Below are positions 62,284 to 64,000 of a DNA stretch of 64,000 nt, piece by piece (position 1 is the stretch's first letter; every line of letters starts with the position of its first letter). The position numbers were made by a program, and so were the translations under genes. Under the pieces are notes generated by a model. That model searched no databases. It was not told where the DNA came from and was given only the letters and a program-made list of their open reading frames with translations. The DNA comes from Chitinophaga pinensis (GTDB lineage Bacteria; Bacteroidota; Bacteroidia; UBA7662). The stretch lies in the NCBI GenBank assembly GCA_945874665.1, contig CAMCHJ010000003.1, positions 1-64,000 of the forward strand, read 5' to 3'.

Positions 62284-62856
62284 TTACAACTCAAAGCTTC
62301 GCAAGGCATTATACAGGGCTTCGGTAGGCAGTCCCATTACATTGGTATACGAGCCTTCGATGCGAGCTATGGCGATGTTTCCAAGCCATTCTTGGATACC
62401 ATAGGCACCTGCTTTATCGTATGGCTGGTATTTCTGGATGTAATACTGAATCTCTTCGTCAGTGAGGTGATTAAACAGCACGCTGCTTGTGCTGCTGAAA
62501 GTTACCGTGTCGTTGGTTGTGCGAAGACAAACGCCTGTGATTACGGTTTGTAATTTGCCTGATTGTTTGCGCAGGAGGATGGCAGCTTCCGCGGCGTTAT
62601 CAGGCTTTCCCAATACTTCACCGTCTAAAACGACAACCGTATCAGCAGTTAAGAGCAGCTCTTCGTCAGAAATGTGGTAGGCCGCCGCTTTTTTACCAGC
62701 AAGGTAAACAGCCACTTTTTCGGCTGCGAGTTCTTTAGGGTAGCTTTCATCTACTTCCTGAAGCCTAACGCTAAACGGTACATCCATCTCCTGAAGTAAT
62801 GCCTGGCGCCGCGGTGAACCTGAGGCAAGTATGAGTTTGAAAGGCAGTTCGAGCAT
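62284..62856 (-). CDS. maf: Maf-family nucleoside triphosphate pyrophosphatase
   Basis: House-cleaning nucleotide pyrophosphatase, also linked to septum formation. The product is 190 residues. ILASGSPRRQALLQEM near the N terminus, ADTVVVLDGEVLGKP near residue 75 and YDKAGAYGIQEWLG (where Asp and Lys act) are the family signatures. ATG 62856 overlaps the UbiA stop (TAATG), so maf is last in the kdsC-ubiA-maf unit. Confidence 0.94.
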   Translation of the reverse strand: MLELPFKLILASGSPRRQALLQEMDVPFSVRLQEVDESYPKELAAEKVAVYLAGKKAAAYHISDEELLLTADTVVVLDGEVLGKPDNAAEAAILLRKQSGKLQTVITGVCLRTTNDTVTFSSTSSVLFNHLTDEEIQYYIQKYQPYDKAGAYGIQEWLGNIAIARIEGSYTNVMGLPTEALYNALRSFEL

Positions 62857-63776
62857 TACAAATACATCAATTCGAAATAGAAAAACGCCATTGAGCCGAT
62901 ACCACCAAGCATGAACCACTTCATTCGACCTGATACCGAAGCATAATCGCTGGTTTGCTTTGAATTTAAAAGGCCAACCAGTGCCAATGCCCCTGGCAAA
63001 AGCACGGCCATAAAGAGGTAAGCTGCTGTATACCAGCTTTGTGATTGTATTTGCATCACCAAAAAGAGTATCAATAATAGTATCGTTATCAGTTGTAGCA
63101 CCACTGCTAAGCGGCGGGTGAAAGCAATGCCGTATTTGATAGGGAGGGTGTTGTAACCTGCTGCCAAGTCGCCTTCGGTATCTTGGATGGCCTTGGCCAA
63201 TTCCCTGACCAAGGTGCTTAAATACGCAAAGCAGGCATAGGCAAGGGTTGCGTACAATAAATAGCGTGCCGATGCGGCAGCCTCTCGGTACAGCACGCTA
63301 ACGGCGATGTATTCGTATAGCAGTGGCAAAAAGACCAAAACTACTAAGAAGGAAGCCACAACCAGGTGTCCAAGCAGGGGAACACCTTTCCAGCTTTCGG
63401 CGTATTTCCAGAGTAAAAAAGTGATGATGATGTGGATGATGGCCAAATTAAGCAGACCTGCTTGCCAGCCAACAACTGCCCCTAAAGCAATGCCGCTTAC
63501 GCTGAGCACACCGTACCAATATAGCGCTTTTTCGGGCGATTGCAGCTTTTTGGCGGGTTTATTTATGGCATCTGCAACTTGGTCGTAATAATCGTTAATG
63601 AGATAGCCGCCTGCTGCTATGAGCACGCAAGAAAGTACCAAGCCCGCAAAACTCCAATGGGAGAGTAGCAAGTGTAGTTCATTGCTTTGGATGATGGGTG
63701 CCATTAAAAAGTAGCGGATACTGATCATCAAAAAAGCAATCATGACCAAATTCGGTGTGCGCAAGTGTTTCAGCAT
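62856..63776 (-). CDS. UbiA-family prenyltransferase (GGGP/geranylgeranyl type)
   Basis: The product is 306 residues with eight or nine TM helices. The Asp-rich prenyl-diphosphate motif is LINDYYDQVADAINKP near residue 65, and a second Asp-rich site is ELAKAIQDTEGDLAAG near 190. In Bacteroidota such genes are commonly annotated as geranylgeranylglycerol-phosphate geranylgeranyltransferase; menaquinone-type substrates are the alternative. ATG 63776 is 4 bp after the kdsC stop. Confidence 0.85.
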   Translation of the reverse strand: MLKHLRTPNLVMIAFLMISIRYFLMAPIIQSNELHLLLSHWSFAGLVLSCVLIAAGGYLINDYYDQVADAINKPAKKLQSPEKALYWYGVLSVSGIALGAVVGWQAGLLNLAIIHIIITFLLWKYAESWKGVPLLGHLVVASFLVVLVFLPLLYEYIAVSVLYREAAASARYLLYATLAYACFAYLSTLVRELAKAIQDTEGDLAAGYNTLPIKYGIAFTRRLAVVLQLITILLLILFLVMQIQSQSWYTAAYLFMAVLLPGALALVGLLNSKQTSDYASVSGRMKWFMLGGIGSMAFFYFELMYL

Positions 63777-63780
63777 TATT

Positions 63781-64000
63781 TTATGCGCTAAGGGCGTTAC
63801 TGACAAACCATTTTCCTTGCATTTGCAACAGCTCTCGCAGCAGGTGCCTTACACAACCTCTGCCTCCATCAATGGGTACAATGTAGTGCGCTATGGCTTT
63901 AATTTCCGGGGCTGCGTCTTGCGGACAAACCGCGATACCAGCCATTTGCATGGCATCGTAATCAGGTAAGTCATCCCCCATATACAATAATTCTTCCTTT
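63781..64000 (-). CDS. kdsC: 3-deoxy-D-manno-octulosonate 8-phosphate phosphatase (KdsC-like), 5' part missing
   Basis: The reading frame is open to the window edge, so only the C-terminal 73 residues are seen. LYMGDDLPDYDAMQMAGIAV is the conserved HAD motif IV segment of KdsC, followed by VPIDGGRGCVRHLLRELL. The enzyme makes free Kdo for LPS. It leads the ubiA-maf unit and fits hldD at 23.7 kb as a second LPS-core gene. Another C2b-less HAD phosphatase (Kdo/NeuAc type) is the alternative. Confidence 0.85.
   Translation of the reverse strand, partial: KEELLYMGDDLPDYDAMQMAGIAVCPQDAAPEIKAIAHYIVPIDGGRGCVRHLLRELLQMQGKWFVSNALSA

Noticed and set aside
1-64000. CRISPR array, cas genes, tRNA/rRNA genes, transposase, integrase, or reverse transcriptase
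   Set aside because: No regularly spaced repeats, RNA-gene structures or such proteins were recognised in the window on inspection of both strands; this is not a substitute for a tool-based scan.

Overview
The window is chromosomal DNA of a member of the Bacteroidota. This is inferred from the TAnnTTTG promoter elements (one complete TTTG-N19-TATCTTTG copy lies before the S16 operon), the short 287-residue primary sigma factor, the FtsX/DUF3098 pair, a fused E1 alpha/beta 2-oxoacid dehydrogenase, biosynthetic arginine decarboxylase beside an arginase-family gene, and coding and intergenic style typical of that phylum. I cannot fix genus or species. No rRNA, tRNA, CRISPR array, transposase or reverse transcriptase was seen.

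Accessory region, 1 to about 7.7 kb, all on the + strand and AT-rich. Gene order is: ORF1 (cut by the window edge), a SIR2-like protein, a small secreted protein A' (frameshifted), a secreted protein B1, a 284-bp gap, then B2, a GIY-YIG-like protein with an in-frame TGA, an intact A, and B3. B1, B2 and B3 share a signal peptide and an N-terminal domain but have different C-terminal halves. B1 ends in a DUF1566/C-type-lectin-like domain whose last about 40 residues look like the variable region of a diversity-generating retroelement target. The arrangement 'cytosolic X gene, ATGA overlap, A, B' occurs twice with unrelated X genes (SIR2-like and GIY-YIG-like). This is the best candidate for an undescribed system. 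A 387-bp non-coding stretch with inverted repeats closes the region.

Core region, about 8 kb to the end: leuS (-); ftsX, DUF3098, uppP, truB, ribF (+); holA and AMP nucleosidase (-); a solo HsdR-N-domain protein (+); a TIP30-like Rossmann protein, rlmH, an FKBP lipoprotein, an IMPACT/YigZ protein, a DMT transporter and ribD (-); prmC (+); fabD and a PTPS/QueD-family enzyme (-); an ADP-heptose epimerase, an NtrY-like histidine kinase and a very large outer-membrane beta-barrel candidate (+).

Then follow a CsaA-like protein, an aldehyde dehydrogenase, prfB (with programmed +1 frameshift) and a YraN protein (-); pgi, manA, lipB, an AsmA-family protein and a nucleoside/cytosine deaminase (+); rplS, trmD, rimM, rpsP, ffh and the primary sigma factor (-); DUF2452 (+); a 43-residue basic protein and speA (-); an arginase/agmatinase-family gene and argS (+); a LOG-family protein and the E1 fusion (-); DUF1573, an aminotransferase and acs (+); a YeiH transporter and a saccharopine dehydrogenase-like enzyme (-); cdd (+); maf, a UbiA prenyltransferase and the C-terminal part of kdsC (-). 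These are mostly housekeeping genes for translation, cofactor synthesis, envelope and central metabolism. Several convergent pairs are packed so tightly that their stop codons overlap.
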